64,000 nt of DNA from Clostridium bornimense (GCF_000577895.1 NZ_HG917868.1:2418001-2482000); one strand, 5' to 3'; shown: positions 45,081-54,935, counted from the stretch's first letter. Program-made: numbers and translations. Notes: a model not told the origin generated them from the letters alone.

Positions 45081-48000
45081 TTATATAAAATTCTTTATAT
45101 ACTTTTCAATTAGAGCTTCATTCATAGGTTCACAACTCAAACCCGTTCCTTCTAACGCTTTATCAGTATTAGTAGTGTCAAAGTATGTTGGTGACATTTT
45201 CCCATATCTATTTACAAATTCTTCTTTTTCATTTTTCTTAGTAATTCTAAATAATGATTCCAAAAGTTTTAGTGGATGTTCATTTCCTGAATTAAATAAA
45301 TTTTCTTTCCATTCTTCATAACTTAAAGGTTTAGCCTCATAACCACATTTATTTATAATTCTTCCAAGTTCACTGATAGACACATAAACACTATTCATTA
45401 AATTATAAGCCTTACCGTAAGCATCACCTTGTTTTGATATCTTAACTATGGCCTCTGCTATGTAATCTACTTGTGTCATGTGAATTTTAAGATCTATATT
45501 TGGATAAACTTTTGTTTGTAATATAGACTTAAATGTTCTACTTATGGAATCACTAAGTTTCCATATTCCTGTATCATTTGCCCCTGTTATTTCTCCTGGA
45601 CGATATATTGCTGCTCTGAGACCTGCTTCTCTTGCTAAGTTAACTATTTTTTCACATACCCATTTAGTTTCACTATATGATAAGTAATAGCCTATACAGC
45701 TATCTAGAGGATCATCCTCCATAGCTACTTTTCCAAAATGACTTGGATTATCAAAAACGCTATATGAAGAAACATAATTATAATATTTAGGTTTTCCTGT
45801 ACAAGCAAATTCTAATGTCTTTATTGTTCCTCCTACATTAGTATTTTTCAATCTTTCATATGGATATATAAAATTAAGTAGTGCTCCATTATGATATACT
45901 GTATCTATTGTTTCTGTTAATATCTTATATTTTTCTTCATCTATTCCTAATAATGGCTTATCTAAAGATCCTATTACTGGAGTAATAAATTCTCTATATT
46001 CTTCCTTCCATAAATGATAGTACTCCATATTATACTTAATTCTCTTTAAAGCATCTTCTTCACTTTTGGCTCTTACATGGCAGTAAAGTCTTGCTTCTGT
46101 TTCAGATAATAAACTATGGATTAAATATGCTCCAACAAAACCAGTAGTTCCCGTAATGAAAACATTTTTCATTTCCGGAGCATCATTCTCATATTTTCCT
46201 GGCTTAATGTTTTCATCTAATTTTACTTCATCATATAAATAACTTTTATCCTTTTCTAAATCAGTAATATCTTCACCAGCTAAAGTTCTATCAATATATT
46301 TTCCTATTTCCTTTATTGTTGGATTCTCAAAAACAAAAGATACTGGTACAGTGACATTAAATATCTCTTCTATTTTAGTAGTTAATTGTATTACTTCTAA
46401 AGAGTCCATACCCATATTTAAAAGGTTGTCCCCTATATTAGCATTATAATCAAATTCTTTAGTTATTATTTTGCCTAATGTTTTTTCAGTGTCTGTATTA
46501 TATTCTATGTTTTTCTTATATTCGCATTCATTATTACCACGAGAACTATTTGCTATATTTAATTTATTTTCTTCATATAATTTTGCTGTTTTAGCTATAG
46601 ATACTTTACCATTATCAGACTTAGGCAATGCTCCACTTTCAACAAGGCATATCTCATATGGTGATACTTCAAAATATTCTAAAACACATTTATTAGCCAT
46701 ATCTACAATATTGCTAAACTCAATACTATTTCTAAGAACTTCAGGCAATTCAAAAGCTAATACTAATCTTTCTTTTTCTTCCTTTACTATTGAGAAAGGT
46801 ACTATATTTGCATATTTTAATGCTGGCATCTTTTCTGTTAACTTAACTACAATATCATTAGGTAAAATATTATTTCCATTAATTATTATAAGTTCTTTCA
46901 TACGTCCAGTTATATAAATATAGCCATCTTTTACTATTCCAAAATCACCAGTACGTAAGAAATCTCCTTCTTGTCCTTTTAATTTAGAATAAAATGTTTC
47001 TTCTGTAGCTTTAGGATTGTTATAATACCCCTTAGCTACTGCTGGACCTTCTATCCATAACTCTCCAAATTCATCTTCTTTACATTCTTCTAAGGTATCA
47101 GGATTTACAGCTATTATCTTATGATGTTTTATTGTATACCCATTTCCAATAAACTCTATCTTATTTTTTGTATTCTCATTTGCTAAAACTAATTTTCCAT
47201 TTTGATATTGATCAAAATCAATATCTAATATTTGCTCATCACAAAAATTACATACGCCAGTAGCTCCACAAGTAACTTCTGCAAGACCGTATCCTACTAA
47301 GAAGTCATATAAATTAATTCCGAAATCTTTATACTCATCTGCAAATTGTTTCATTGATGAATATGTTACTATTTCAGATCCATTTAATAGTAATTTTAAA
47401 TTAGACAAATCTATACCTTCTAATTTATTTGCGGGTACTAATTTAGGATATGACTCATAAACTGAATTAGGCGCTAAGGTACTATCAGCTTTAAATTCAC
47501 TTAAGTTTTCAATCCATCTTGAAGGTTTTTCTAAGAAATCTGATGGTGACATTATACCAATAGTAAATTCCGGTTTTATTATTGGAGTAAATATTAAATA
47601 AACTAAACCTAAATTATGAAAGAATGGAACCCATCCAAAAATTCTTTCTACTCCTAAAGGTTCTACACTACAATTAATAGCACTAATTAAATTTCCATAT
47701 GAAATTAATACTCCCTTTGGGGCACTAGTTGATCCTGAAGAATATTGAATATATATAATATCATCTAACTCTATTTTCTCTGGAATAAAGTTTTCTCTCT
47801 TTTCACACTTTTCCACATTAATAACTTCTAAATTACTAAAGATTTCTGCAACTTCAACTTTCTTTTTCAATGCACCTAAAATTTCTTTTGCTTTGTTTTC
47901 TAATAAGTTACCACATAATAAAAATTTAGGATTACAAGACTTAACTACAGAAATGAATCTTTCCATTTTACTTGGATCTATTGGAGGTGGAATTATAGTA

Positions 48001-48278
48001 AATATAGCTCCAGCTAACATTGCTCCTACAACAGATAGTACATTATCTACAGTTTGTGTAGATAAAATCACTACTTTATCTCCTTTTTTTATACCTGAAT
48101 TCTTTAGTTTAGCTGCTATATCTAGAGATTTTTTCAATAAATCTGATCTTGTTAGTTTAACTTCAATTTTTTTATCATCATTATAATGAAAAAAAGTAAA
48201 ACACTGATTCTGCTCCATAGAATTGCTACTTAATAAATCATAAAAATTCTCTTGATTACTTTGTATATAGTACTTCAT
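45081..48278 (-). CDS. three-domain fatty acyl-AMP ligase - acyl carrier - thioester reductase
   Basis: 1065 residues. Domain 1 (~20-570) is an ANL adenylation domain: P-loop QYSSGSTSAPKG (178-189), GWVPFFHNLGLV (215-226), VGYGLAEVTCGA (328-339), ELWIEGPAVAKGYY (406-419), RTGDFGIVKDGYIYITGR (442-459) and a C-terminal GKVS lysine (~558). FFHNLGL and the GRMKELIIINGNN segment suit fatty acyl-AMP ligases rather than amino-acid-selecting domains. Domain 2 (~600-665) is a carrier with GMDSLEV, Ser626 for phosphopantetheine. Domain 3 (~704-1065) is an SDR thioester reductase with FITGTTGFVGAYL and YSETK (Tyr868/Lys872). The likely product is a fatty aldehyde or alcohol. No condensation domain, transporter or phosphopantetheinyl transferase is adjacent. 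Confidence 0.88.
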   Translation of the reverse strand: MKYYIQSNQENFYDLLSSNSMEQNQCFTFFHYNDDKKIEVKLTRSDLLKKSLDIAAKLKNSGIKKGDKVVILSTQTVDNVLSVVGAMLAGAIFTIIPPPIDPSKMERFISVVKSCNPKFLLCGNLLENKAKEILGALKKKVEVAEIFSNLEVINVEKCEKRENFIPEKIELDDIIYIQYSSGSTSAPKGVLISYGNLISAINCSVEPLGVERIFGWVPFFHNLGLVYLIFTPIIKPEFTIGIMSPSDFLEKPSRWIENLSEFKADSTLAPNSVYESYPKLVPANKLEGIDLSNLKLLLNGSEIVTYSSMKQFADEYKDFGINLYDFLVGYGLAEVTCGATGVCNFCDEQILDIDFDQYQNGKLVLANENTKNKIEFIGNGYTIKHHKIIAVNPDTLEECKEDEFGELWIEGPAVAKGYYNNPKATEETFYSKLKGQEGDFLRTGDFGIVKDGYIYITGRMKELIIINGNNILPNDIVVKLTEKMPALKYANIVPFSIVKEEKERLVLAFELPEVLRNSIEFSNIVDMANKCVLEYFEVSPYEICLVESGALPKSDNGKVSIAKTAKLYEENKLNIANSSRGNNECEYKKNIEYNTDTEKTLGKIITKEFDYNANIGDNLLNMGMDSLEVIQLTTKIEEIFNVTVPVSFVFENPTIKEIGKYIDRTLAGEDITDLEKDKSYLYDEVKLDENIKPGKYENDAPEMKNVFITGTTGFVGAYLIHSLLSETEARLYCHVRAKSEEDALKRIKYNMEYYHLWKEEYREFITPVIGSLDKPLLGIDEEKYKILTETIDTVYHNGALLNFIYPYERLKNTNVGGTIKTLEFACTGKPKYYNYVSSYSVFDNPSHFGKVAMEDDPLDSCIGYYLSYSETKWVCEKIVNLAREAGLRAAIYRPGEITGANDTGIWKLSDSISRTFKSILQTKVYPNIDLKIHMTQVDYIAEAIVKISKQGDAYGKAYNLMNSVYVSISELGRIINKCGYEAKPLSYEEWKENLFNSGNEHPLKLLESLFRITKKNEKEEFVNRYGKMSPTYFDTTNTDKALEGTGLSCEPMNEALIEKYIKNFI

Positions 48279-48300
48279 TTATACCCTTCTCCTTTTCCAG

Positions 48301-48368
48301 TTTATTACATATAGTGTAATTTTATTACATAATATGTATATTATATCCTGTTGTTTTCATAGTTACAA
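48301..48368 (-). promoter_or_regulatory. promoter of the acyl-AMP ligase/reductase gene with tandem operator-like palindromes
   Basis: On the minus strand TTGTAA (48363-48368), a 17-base spacer and TATAAT (48340-48345) form a good sigma-A promoter. Two palindromes lie around the expected start: TACATAATATGTA (48326-48338) and TTACATATAGTGTAA (48305-48319). TTTATTACATA is repeated exactly 20 bases apart (48301 and 48321), two DNA turns. This suggests a dimeric repressor site. Confidence 0.6.
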
Positions 48369-48566
48369 GAGATTGTTTCTATCTTTTTCACTTTTTCGAA
48401 TTTTCTCTTATTTATTTAAAACTATATAATATTCAATATTTTTTTATGTATCTTTTTCTATTTTTTATCATCTAATTTGCATATAAATAAAAAGTATTAC
48501 ATAATAATTTTGCAATACTTTTTTACAATTCAATATCTTATAAGTAATTATCTTAATAATAAAAAA

Positions 48567-48591
48567 ATCGCTAGTAAACATTACTAGCGAT
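48567..48591 (-). terminator. terminator of the tRNA-Trp gene
   Basis: ATCGCTAGT (48567-48575) and ACTAGCGAT (48583-48591), followed by TTTTTTTA on the minus strand. The remainder of the 316-base gap 48279-48594 is AT-rich without genes. Confidence 0.85.
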
Positions 48592-48594
48592 TCA

Positions 48595-48669
48595 TGGCAG
48601 GGGCAGTAGGATTTGAACCCACAACCAATGGTTTTGGAGACCACTACTCTACCGTTGAGCCATACCCCT
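48595..48669 (-). tRNA. tRNA-Trp, anticodon CCA
   Basis: 75 bases including an encoded 3' CCA. The acceptor arm is AGGGGTA / TGCCCCT, the anticodon stem-loop contains GGTCTCCAAAACC with anticodon CCA, and GGTTCAAATCC is the T loop. It stands alone with its own terminator. Confidence 0.95.
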
Positions 48670-48887
48670 ATATTTATTTAAAGTGATTTGTCACAATGAT
48701 TATTATATATATAATAATCTAAAAATGCAAGTACTTTTTTATATTAATTAACTTTTTGGGCAGAATTAATTATTATGCAACTAATATATGGTTAAAAGTA
48801 CATTAAGTTTCCATATAATCAACTATAAAAATATTTTCTTTGATAAAAGTAGTAATTAATAGTAAAATAAGCTTCGAGGTGAATTCT

Positions 48888-49343
48888 ATGAAATTTATAA
48901 CACATACTGAAGAAGAAACTATAAATCTAGGCTATAAAATAGGTTGTCATCTACAATCAGGTGCTGTTATTTGTATAGATGGAGATCTTGGTACAGGTAA
49001 AACCCATCTTACTAAAGGCTTAGCAAAAGGCTTAGATATTGATGAATATATAACTAGTCCTACATTTACTTTAGTTAACGAATATGATGGCAGATTAAAA
49101 TTATATCATTTTGATGTTTATAGAATTGATGATCCTTATGAAATTGAAGCTATTGGATTTGATGAATATATATATTCAGATGGAGTGTCAATTATAGAGT
49201 GGTCTTCCATCATAGAAGATTTATTGCCAAGTGATAGATTAAATATCAAAATATCTAAAAATTTAGAGCTTGGATTAGACTACCGTGAAATATCAATAGA
49301 CATAGTAGGCAATAAACTAAATTATCTTAAGGAGGTCCTATAA
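48888..49343 (+). CDS. tsaE: tRNA threonylcarbamoyladenosine biosynthesis ATPase TsaE
   Basis: 151 residues from the ATG at 48888 after GAGGTG; the longer frame from a TTG at 48840 lacks a ribosome site. Walker A is GDLGTGKTHLTKG near residues 33-45, then SPTFTLVNEY near 61-70, the family signature. TsaE acts with TsaB, TsaC and TsaD to make t6A37 in ANN-decoding tRNAs. The next gene, tsaB, starts three bases after the stop. Confidence 0.94.
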   Translation: MKFITHTEEETINLGYKIGCHLQSGAVICIDGDLGTGKTHLTKGLAKGLDIDEYITSPTFTLVNEYDGRLKLYHFDVYRIDDPYEIEAIGFDEYIYSDGVSIIEWSSIIEDLLPSDRLNIKISKNLELGLDYREISIDIVGNKLNYLKEVL

Positions 49344-49345
49344 TT

Positions 49346-50059
49346 TTGAAACTTCTATGTGTAGATTCTTCTAGTGAAACAGCTTCCGTAGCTGTTATTG
49401 AAGATAATAAAATATTAACTGAACTTACGTATAACGATAAAAAACAGCATTCTGTTATTCTAATGACTTTAATAGACTCTGCAATAAAAAATAGTGGTAA
49501 CACAATTTCTGATATAGATGGATTTGTCGTTTCTAAAGGTCCAGGATCATTTACTGGCCTTAGAATAGGTATGTCCACTGTTAAAGCCTTAGCTCATGGA
49601 AGTAATAAGCCTTATGCATCTATATCTACATTAGATGCCCTTGCTTATAGCATTCCTGAATTTAATGGTATAATATGTCCTTTGTTTGATGCTTTAAGAA
49701 ATAATGTATATACGGCCTTATACAAAAAAACTAATGGAGAACTATTACCTATCTGCGACTATGATGCCATCGAAATATCAGAATTAATTAATAAACTTAA
49801 TTCATTAGGTGAGCCAGTTCTATTTTTAGGTGATGATTGTTTTAAATTTAAAGATATGTTATCTGAAGTTAAATTAGGAACCTTTGCTTCCCCATTCAAC
49901 AATTTAGTTCGTGCCTCTTCTCTTGGATTTATAGCAATGGATAAATTCAAAAATAATGATTTTAATAATTTAGATGAAGATGCTCCTCTTTATATTAGAG
50001 TGTCTCAAGCAGAAAGAGAATACATCAATAAACATGGAAAAACAGTATATGAAGAATAA
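49346..50059 (+). CDS. tsaB: tRNA threonylcarbamoyladenosine biosynthesis protein TsaB
   Basis: 237 residues. Starts with TTG after AAGGAGG: LCVDSSSETASVAVIED, the ASKHA-fold phosphate loop. SKGPGSFTGLRIGMSTVKAL near residues 64-83 is diagnostic for TsaB. It is the scaffold partner of TsaD in t6A synthesis and lacks its own catalytic site. It lies between tsaE and rimI and overlaps rimI by 11 bases. Confidence 0.95.
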   Translation: MKLLCVDSSSETASVAVIEDNKILTELTYNDKKQHSVILMTLIDSAIKNSGNTISDIDGFVVSKGPGSFTGLRIGMSTVKALAHGSNKPYASISTLDALAYSIPEFNGIICPLFDALRNNVYTALYKKTNGELLPICDYDAIEISELINKLNSLGEPVLFLGDDCFKFKDMLSEVKLGTFASPFNNLVRASSLGFIAMDKFKNNDFNNLDEDAPLYIRVSQAEREYINKHGKTVYEE

Positions 50060-50498
50060 TATTTTTATTGATGATTTACGTCTTGAATATATTGATGCTA
50101 TCTATGAAATTGAAACAATGTCTTTTTCATTACCTTGGAGTAAAGATAGTCTAATAAAAGAATTAGATAATAAAAATGCTCACTATTTTATTGCTCTATT
50201 AGATGGAAAAGTAGTTGGATATATAGGTCTGTGGGAAATTATCGATGAAGGCCATATAACTAACATCGCTATCCACCCTAACTTTAGGGGACATGGTTTT
50301 GGAAAAATACTATTAACATCAGCCGTTGATTACTGTAAAAACAAAAACTTTTATGGTATAACCCTTGAAGTGCGTGTCTCAAATACAATTGCCATAAATC
50401 TTTATGAATCTCTTGGCTTTGTTAACTGCGGTATTAGAAAGAAATTTTATACCGATAACAACGAAGATGGAATTATTATGTGGAAATATTTTAGATAA
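50049..50498 (+). CDS. rimI: ribosomal-protein-alanine N-acetyltransferase RimI
   Basis: 149 residues starting at the ATG within the end of tsaB. The GNAT motif A is NIAIHPNFRGHGFGKILL near residues 76-93, preceded by WEIIDEGHITNIAI, and VRVSNTIAINLYESLGFV near 114-131 matches RimI. RimI acetylates the N-terminus of ribosomal protein S18 and others. The tsaE-tsaB-rimI order is conserved across bacteria, supporting the name. Confidence 0.92.
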   Translation: MKNNIFIDDLRLEYIDAIYEIETMSFSLPWSKDSLIKELDNKNAHYFIALLDGKVVGYIGLWEIIDEGHITNIAIHPNFRGHGFGKILLTSAVDYCKNKNFYGITLEVRVSNTIAINLYESLGFVNCGIRKKFYTDNNEDGIIMWKYFR

Positions 50499-50549
50499 TT
50501 TATAATCATGTGATTTTGAACTTGATAACTGATAACACTGATTTCAAAA

Positions 50550-50604
50550 AACAACACTTAAGTATAATAGCTTTATATATGAAAAAAACTAATACTTTCT
50601 TACC
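50550..50604 (-). repeat. solo end of the IS1595-like dispersed repeat (right orientation)
   Basis: ACAACACTTAAGTATAATAG followed by CTTTATATATG and a T-rich tail ending TACC. It sits in the intergenic space after rimI. Confidence 0.75.
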
Positions 50605-50615
50605 ACTATTAACTA

Positions 50616-50650
50616 AAAAGTGATGTCGCATAAACTGCAACATCACTTTT
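50616..50650 (-). terminator. terminator of ribU
   Basis: AAAAGTGATGT (50616-50626) and ACATCACTTTT (50640-50650), 11-bp stem, with a T-rich tail on both sides; it can also end rimI transcripts. Confidence 0.85.
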
Positions 50651-50653
50651 CTA

Positions 50654-51253
50654 TTATAAAGCTTTCTTTTCTTTTTCAATAATTGATGATAATGGTTTTA
50701 TTATTACTGCTGTTACTACTGCGACTATAGTTCCTTTAAGCACGTTAAATGGCGCTATACTTAAAATTACTAAAGATTTTACGTTTGTTATAGAACTGTT
50801 TATCGCCGCACCCATAGCAACGAAATCATTAAGATTCCATCCCATTACTTTTTCGTATAATGGTAAAAATATAAAATAATTACCTATAGCAGCTACTAAT
50901 ACCATAAATACAACTCCTAATATAGATGATACTAATAACTTAAATTTAATATTTGTACGATTATAGATCAACCCTACTGGAATTACAAAAGCGGAACCTA
51001 CTATAAAGTTTGCTAATTCTCCTACAAATCCTGTTGATGTCATAAGAATACCATGAAGCAAGTTTTTTATAAGTTCTATTATTACACCTGCTACTGGTCC
51101 ATAAATTATAGCTCCTACAACTGCTGGTATATCAGATACTTCTATCTTTAAAAAGCTCGGAAATATAGGTAATGGCACTTCTATAAACATAAATATTAAT
51201 GCCAATACACTAAGTATTGATATTTTTACCATTTTATTAAGTTTTTTATTCAT
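50654..51253 (-). CDS. ribU: riboflavin ECF-transporter S component RibU
   Basis: 199 residues with about six membrane helices. The sequence near residues 30-62, PIFPSFLKIEVSDIPAVVGA, then GPVAGVIIELIKNLLH, is the RibU riboflavin-binding and ECF-interaction region. It should work with the shared EcfAA'T energy module encoded elsewhere to import riboflavin. An FMN riboswitch lies 20 bases upstream of the start, so expression falls when FMN is plentiful. GAAGGGAAG precedes the ATG. Confidence 0.92.
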   Translation of the reverse strand: MNKKLNKMVKISILSVLALIFMFIEVPLPIFPSFLKIEVSDIPAVVGAIIYGPVAGVIIELIKNLLHGILMTSTGFVGELANFIVGSAFVIPVGLIYNRTNIKFKLLVSSILGVVFMVLVAAIGNYFIFLPLYEKVMGWNLNDFVAMGAAINSSITNVKSLVILSIAPFNVLKGTIVAVVTAVIIKPLSSIIEKEKKAL

Positions 51254-51272
51254 TTTTATTCTTCCCTTCTTC

Positions 51273-51376
51273 CTTCCAGACTTTACTGTTGGCTCCGGAG
51301 TTTAACCGAATCTGCTTTACTAAAAGCTCGCGGGCTATACCGCCAGTATAGGAATCTCACCTATCCCTGAAGTTTT
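51273..51376 (-). ncRNA. FMN riboswitch (RFN element)
   Basis: Conserved FMN-aptamer segments are in order on the minus strand: CTTCAGGGAT, GGTGAGATTCC, ACTGGCGGTATAGCCCGCGA, GATTCGGTTAAACTCCGGAG and CCAACAGTAAAGTCTGGA. The region is far richer in G and C than its surroundings. It directly precedes ribU, which supports control by FMN. Confidence 0.95.
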
Positions 51377-51417
51377 CTTTTATTATACTACAATGAAAAT
51401 TATAGGACAACATCCTA

Positions 51418-53586
51418 TTAGTTAGTTAATCCCTTCATAGTTAAAGATATCCTTCCTCTTTCTTTATCTATTTCTAAAACTTTAACATTTACTATATCAC
51501 CTACTGATACAACATCAAGAGGATGCTTTACAAATTTATCTCTCATTTGGCTTTTATGAACTAAGCCATCTACATGGACACCAATATCTACAAATGCTCC
51601 AAAGTCTGCTACATTTCTAACAGTACCTTTAAGCTCCATTCCTGGAGTTAATTGATCTACTTCTATTACTCCACTTTTTAATATCGGCTTTGGCATTTCT
51701 TCTCTTGGATCTCTACCTGGCTTTTTAATTTCTTTAATAATATCTTGAAGAGTTATTGATCCTAACCCTGTTTCCTCTTCTATTTTAGATAATCCTACTT
51801 CTTCTATCTTTTTATCAATATCTTGAAGATTATTTTCTCTAACATCATTTTCATTATATCCTAATATAGATAAAAGCTTCTTAGCACCTTCATAAGATTC
51901 TGGATGCACTGAAGTATTATCTAAAACTTCTTTACTTTCCATAACTCTTAAGAATCCAGCACATTGTTCATAAGCCTTTGGTCCTAGTCTTTTAACTTTT
52001 AAAAGTTCTTTTCTTCCTGAAAATTTTCCTTTTTCTTCTCTATAAGCTACTATATTTGCCGCTATAGCTGGAGTTATTCCAGATACATAAGATAAAAGTG
52101 ATGGCGTAGCCACATTTAAATCTACTCCTACAGTGTTAACAGCATCTTCAACAACCCCTGTTAATGATTCATTTAATTTCTTTTCGTTAACATCATGTTG
52201 GTATTGACCTACCCCTATAGATTTAGGATCAATTTTTACCAACTCTGCCATAGGATCTTGTAATCTTCTTCCTATAGAAATAGCTCCTCTAAGAGATACA
52301 TTTATATCTGGATATTCCTTTGATGCTAATTCTGATGCAGAATAAACAGAAGCCCCAGCTTCACTTACAATAACATAATATATTTCTTTTCCAGTCTCTC
52401 TCTTTATCTCATCTATAATTTCTGCTATTATCTCTTCACTTTCTCTAGATGCAGTTCCATTTCCTAAAGATACAACTTCTACATTGTATTCTTTCATCAT
52501 TGCTTTAAGCTTTTCTCTCTCTTTAGCTACTTGATCTTTACTATTAGCTGTAATATGAATAGTTTCTGTAGTAAGTATCTTACCTGTTTCATCTAATATA
52601 GCAGTCTTACATCCCGTTCTAAAACCTGGGTCAAATCCTAACACAATTTTCCCTTTTATCGGTGATTGTAGCATTAATGCTTTAAGGTTTTTCTTAAAGA
52701 TATTAATAGCCCCTTCTTCAGCCTTTTCCCATAATTCATTTCTTATTTCTCTCTCTATTGATGGGAATATTAATCTTTTATAACCATCTTTTATAGCCAT
52801 TTCAATATATGGGTCTGTTTCATCATTATCCTTTAAAAGATTGCTTCTTAAGTAATTTAATATAAACTCTTCATCACCAACAATTTTTACTGAAAGAACT
52901 TTTTCATCTTCTCCTCTGCTTATAGCAAGAATTCTATGAGATGGTATCATATTAACTTTCTCTTTATATTCATAATACATCTCATATGGTGTTCTTTCTT
53001 CACTATTTCCGCTACTTTCAATAAATCCTTTATTAGTTAAATAGGTTCTTATCCACTTTCTAAAAGAAGCTTCATCTGAAATCATTTCACTTATTATATC
53101 TACAGCTCCTGCTAATGCTTCATCTGCAGTATTTACTTTTTTCTCTTCGTCTATAAATTCACTAGCATACTCTTTAATGTCACCTTTAAATTCGCCTTCA
53201 AAGATAACTTCTGCTAATGGTTTTAATCCTTTTTCTACTGCTATACTTGCTCTTGTCTTCTTCTTTTGCTTATATGGTCTATATAAATCTTCTACTTCAG
53301 TAAGAGTCTCAGCAGCATCTATTTGTGAAGATAACTCTTCAGTTAATTTCCCTTGCTCTTCTATTAAAGATTTTACACTTGCTTTTCTATCTTGAAGATT
53401 CTTTAAATAGTTTAATCTTTCATATAAATCTCTTAATTGAACATCTGAAAGTCCACCAGTAGCCTCTTTTCTATATCTAGCTATAAAAGGTACTGTAGCT
53501 CCTTCATCTAGAAGATCAATAACACTTCTTATATATTTTTCTTGTATTCCAAATTCTTTAACTAACTTATCTATTATAAAATCCAT
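51418..53586 (-). CDS. tex: Tex-family RNA-binding transcription accessory protein
   Basis: 722 residues from the ATG at 53586 after GGAGGAAAT; the GTG four codons upstream lies in that site. Order of domains: N-terminal helix-turn-helix region, GFDPGFRTGCKTAILDETG YqgF/RNase H-like core near residues 320-340, helix-hairpin-helix region (SGITPAIAANIVAYREEKG, ~505-525) and a C-terminal S1 domain with GTVRNVADFGAFVDIGVH near 650-667. Tex binds nucleic acid and affects transcription. The short intergenic run to prfB has no terminator. Confidence 0.94.
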   Translation of the reverse strand: MDFIIDKLVKEFGIQEKYIRSVIDLLDEGATVPFIARYRKEATGGLSDVQLRDLYERLNYLKNLQDRKASVKSLIEEQGKLTEELSSQIDAAETLTEVEDLYRPYKQKKKTRASIAVEKGLKPLAEVIFEGEFKGDIKEYASEFIDEEKKVNTADEALAGAVDIISEMISDEASFRKWIRTYLTNKGFIESSGNSEERTPYEMYYEYKEKVNMIPSHRILAISRGEDEKVLSVKIVGDEEFILNYLRSNLLKDNDETDPYIEMAIKDGYKRLIFPSIEREIRNELWEKAEEGAINIFKKNLKALMLQSPIKGKIVLGFDPGFRTGCKTAILDETGKILTTETIHITANSKDQVAKEREKLKAMMKEYNVEVVSLGNGTASRESEEIIAEIIDEIKRETGKEIYYVIVSEAGASVYSASELASKEYPDINVSLRGAISIGRRLQDPMAELVKIDPKSIGVGQYQHDVNEKKLNESLTGVVEDAVNTVGVDLNVATPSLLSYVSGITPAIAANIVAYREEKGKFSGRKELLKVKRLGPKAYEQCAGFLRVMESKEVLDNTSVHPESYEGAKKLLSILGYNENDVRENNLQDIDKKIEEVGLSKIEEETGLGSITLQDIIKEIKKPGRDPREEMPKPILKSGVIEVDQLTPGMELKGTVRNVADFGAFVDIGVHVDGLVHKSQMRDKFVKHPLDVVSVGDIVNVKVLEIDKERGRISLTMKGLTN

Positions 53587-53604
53587 TATTTCCTCCACTA
53601 TTTT

Positions 53605-54730
53605 TTACTCTTCTTCTTTTACTTCTGAAGGATTTTTTAGATATTCAATAATGAAGTTATCTAAATTTCCATCCATTACAGAAGAAACATCATTAACTTG
53701 TACTCCAGTTCTATGATCCTTAACCATAGTATATGGATGTAATACATAAGACCTTATTTGACTACCCCATCCCATGTCTTTTAGGTCTCCTGTTAAATCC
53801 TCTATCTTTTCTTTATGTGCTCTCTCTTTAAGTTCTACTAACTTAGCTTTTAACATATTCATAGCTGTTTCTCTATTTTGTATTTGGCTTCTCTCACTTT
53901 GACATGCAACGATTATACCTGTTGGAATATGAGTTATTCTTACCGCTGATTCTGTCTTATTTACATGCTGACCTCCAGCACCAGATGCTCTATAAGTATC
54001 TACTTTTAAGTCTTCTGGTCTTATTTCTACATGTTTATTTTGCTCAGTTGACAGTTCTGGTATAACCTCCATAGACGCAAAAGATGTTTGTCTTTTTCCA
54101 TTAGCATTAAAAGGTGATATTCTTACTAATCTATGAATTCCTCTCTCTGCTTTAAGATATCCATAAGCAAATTCACCAGTGATTTTTAACGTAACGCTTT
54201 TTATTCCTGCTTCATCTCCCACTAAAAGATCTAAAGTTTCTACTTTATATCCTTTCTTTTCACAGTATCTTGTATACATTCTTAAAAGCATTTCTGTCCA
54301 ATCCATAGCATCAGTACCACCAACCCCGGCATGAAGAGTTAAAATAGCATTATTAGTATCATATTCCCCAGATAACATCAATCTTATTTTCATTTCTTCT
54401 AGTTCGTTACTTAAATCTTTTATTTCACTAAAAGCTTCAGATACTAAGTCTTCATCGTCTTCTTCCTTAGCCATCTCTAATAATACTTCAATATCTTCAT
54501 ACTTAGATAAGTATTCTTCGTATTTCTCAACAGTATCTTTTATATTTTTAGCCTTTTGAGTAGTTTCTTGAGCTCTTTCTATATCATCCCAAAAACCATC
54601 TTCTTGCATCCTAGCCTCTAATTCCTCTACATTAAGTTTTAGTCTAGGGATGTCAAAGTGAATCCCCCACTTCTTTAATAATTACATCGATATTTTTTAT
54701 TAAACTCATTGCTTCATCTAATTGAATCAT
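53605..54730 (-). CDS. prfB: peptide chain release factor 2 with programmed +1 frameshift
   Basis: The ATG at 54730 opens 25 codons, MIQLDEAMSLIKNIDVIIKE and VGDSL, ending at TGA (54653-54655). Just upstream is GTGGGGG, an internal ribosome site, then CTTTGAC, the classic slippery stop. A +1 shift gives DIPRLKLNVEELEARMQED and a 349-residue second part, so RF2 has 374 residues. GGQ lies in RASGAGGQHVNKT, and the stop-codon recognition SPF is in RISPFNANG. It recognises UGA and UAA and regulates itself through the frameshift. Confidence 0.96.
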
Positions 54731-54883
54731 TAAAATCACATCCTTTTCAGTACACAGTTCACAGTGCACAGCACTGTAAATAGTGATTACTTCTTTTATT
54801 TTTATAGTATGGTTAACTATTCAGTTTTCATTATACAGTTGTCATGTGTAGTTTTGCTGTAGCAACAATTATATAACAAAAAA

Positions 54884-54922
54884 AATTCACAATTCACAAT
54901 TTTAAATTGTGAATTGTGAGTT
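54884..54922 (-). terminator. terminator of secA
   Basis: AATTCACAATTCACAATT (54884-54901) and AATTGTGAATTGTGAGTT (54905-54922) form a long AT-rich stem with a 3-nt loop, then a T-run on the minus strand. Confidence 0.75.
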
Positions 54923-54935
54923 GTACAGTATTATT

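Noticed and set aside
54610-54730. Separate upstream mini-gene before prfB
   Set aside because: The 25-codon frame ends in CTTTGAC after GTGGGGG, the standard programmed frameshift; it is the first part of RF2.
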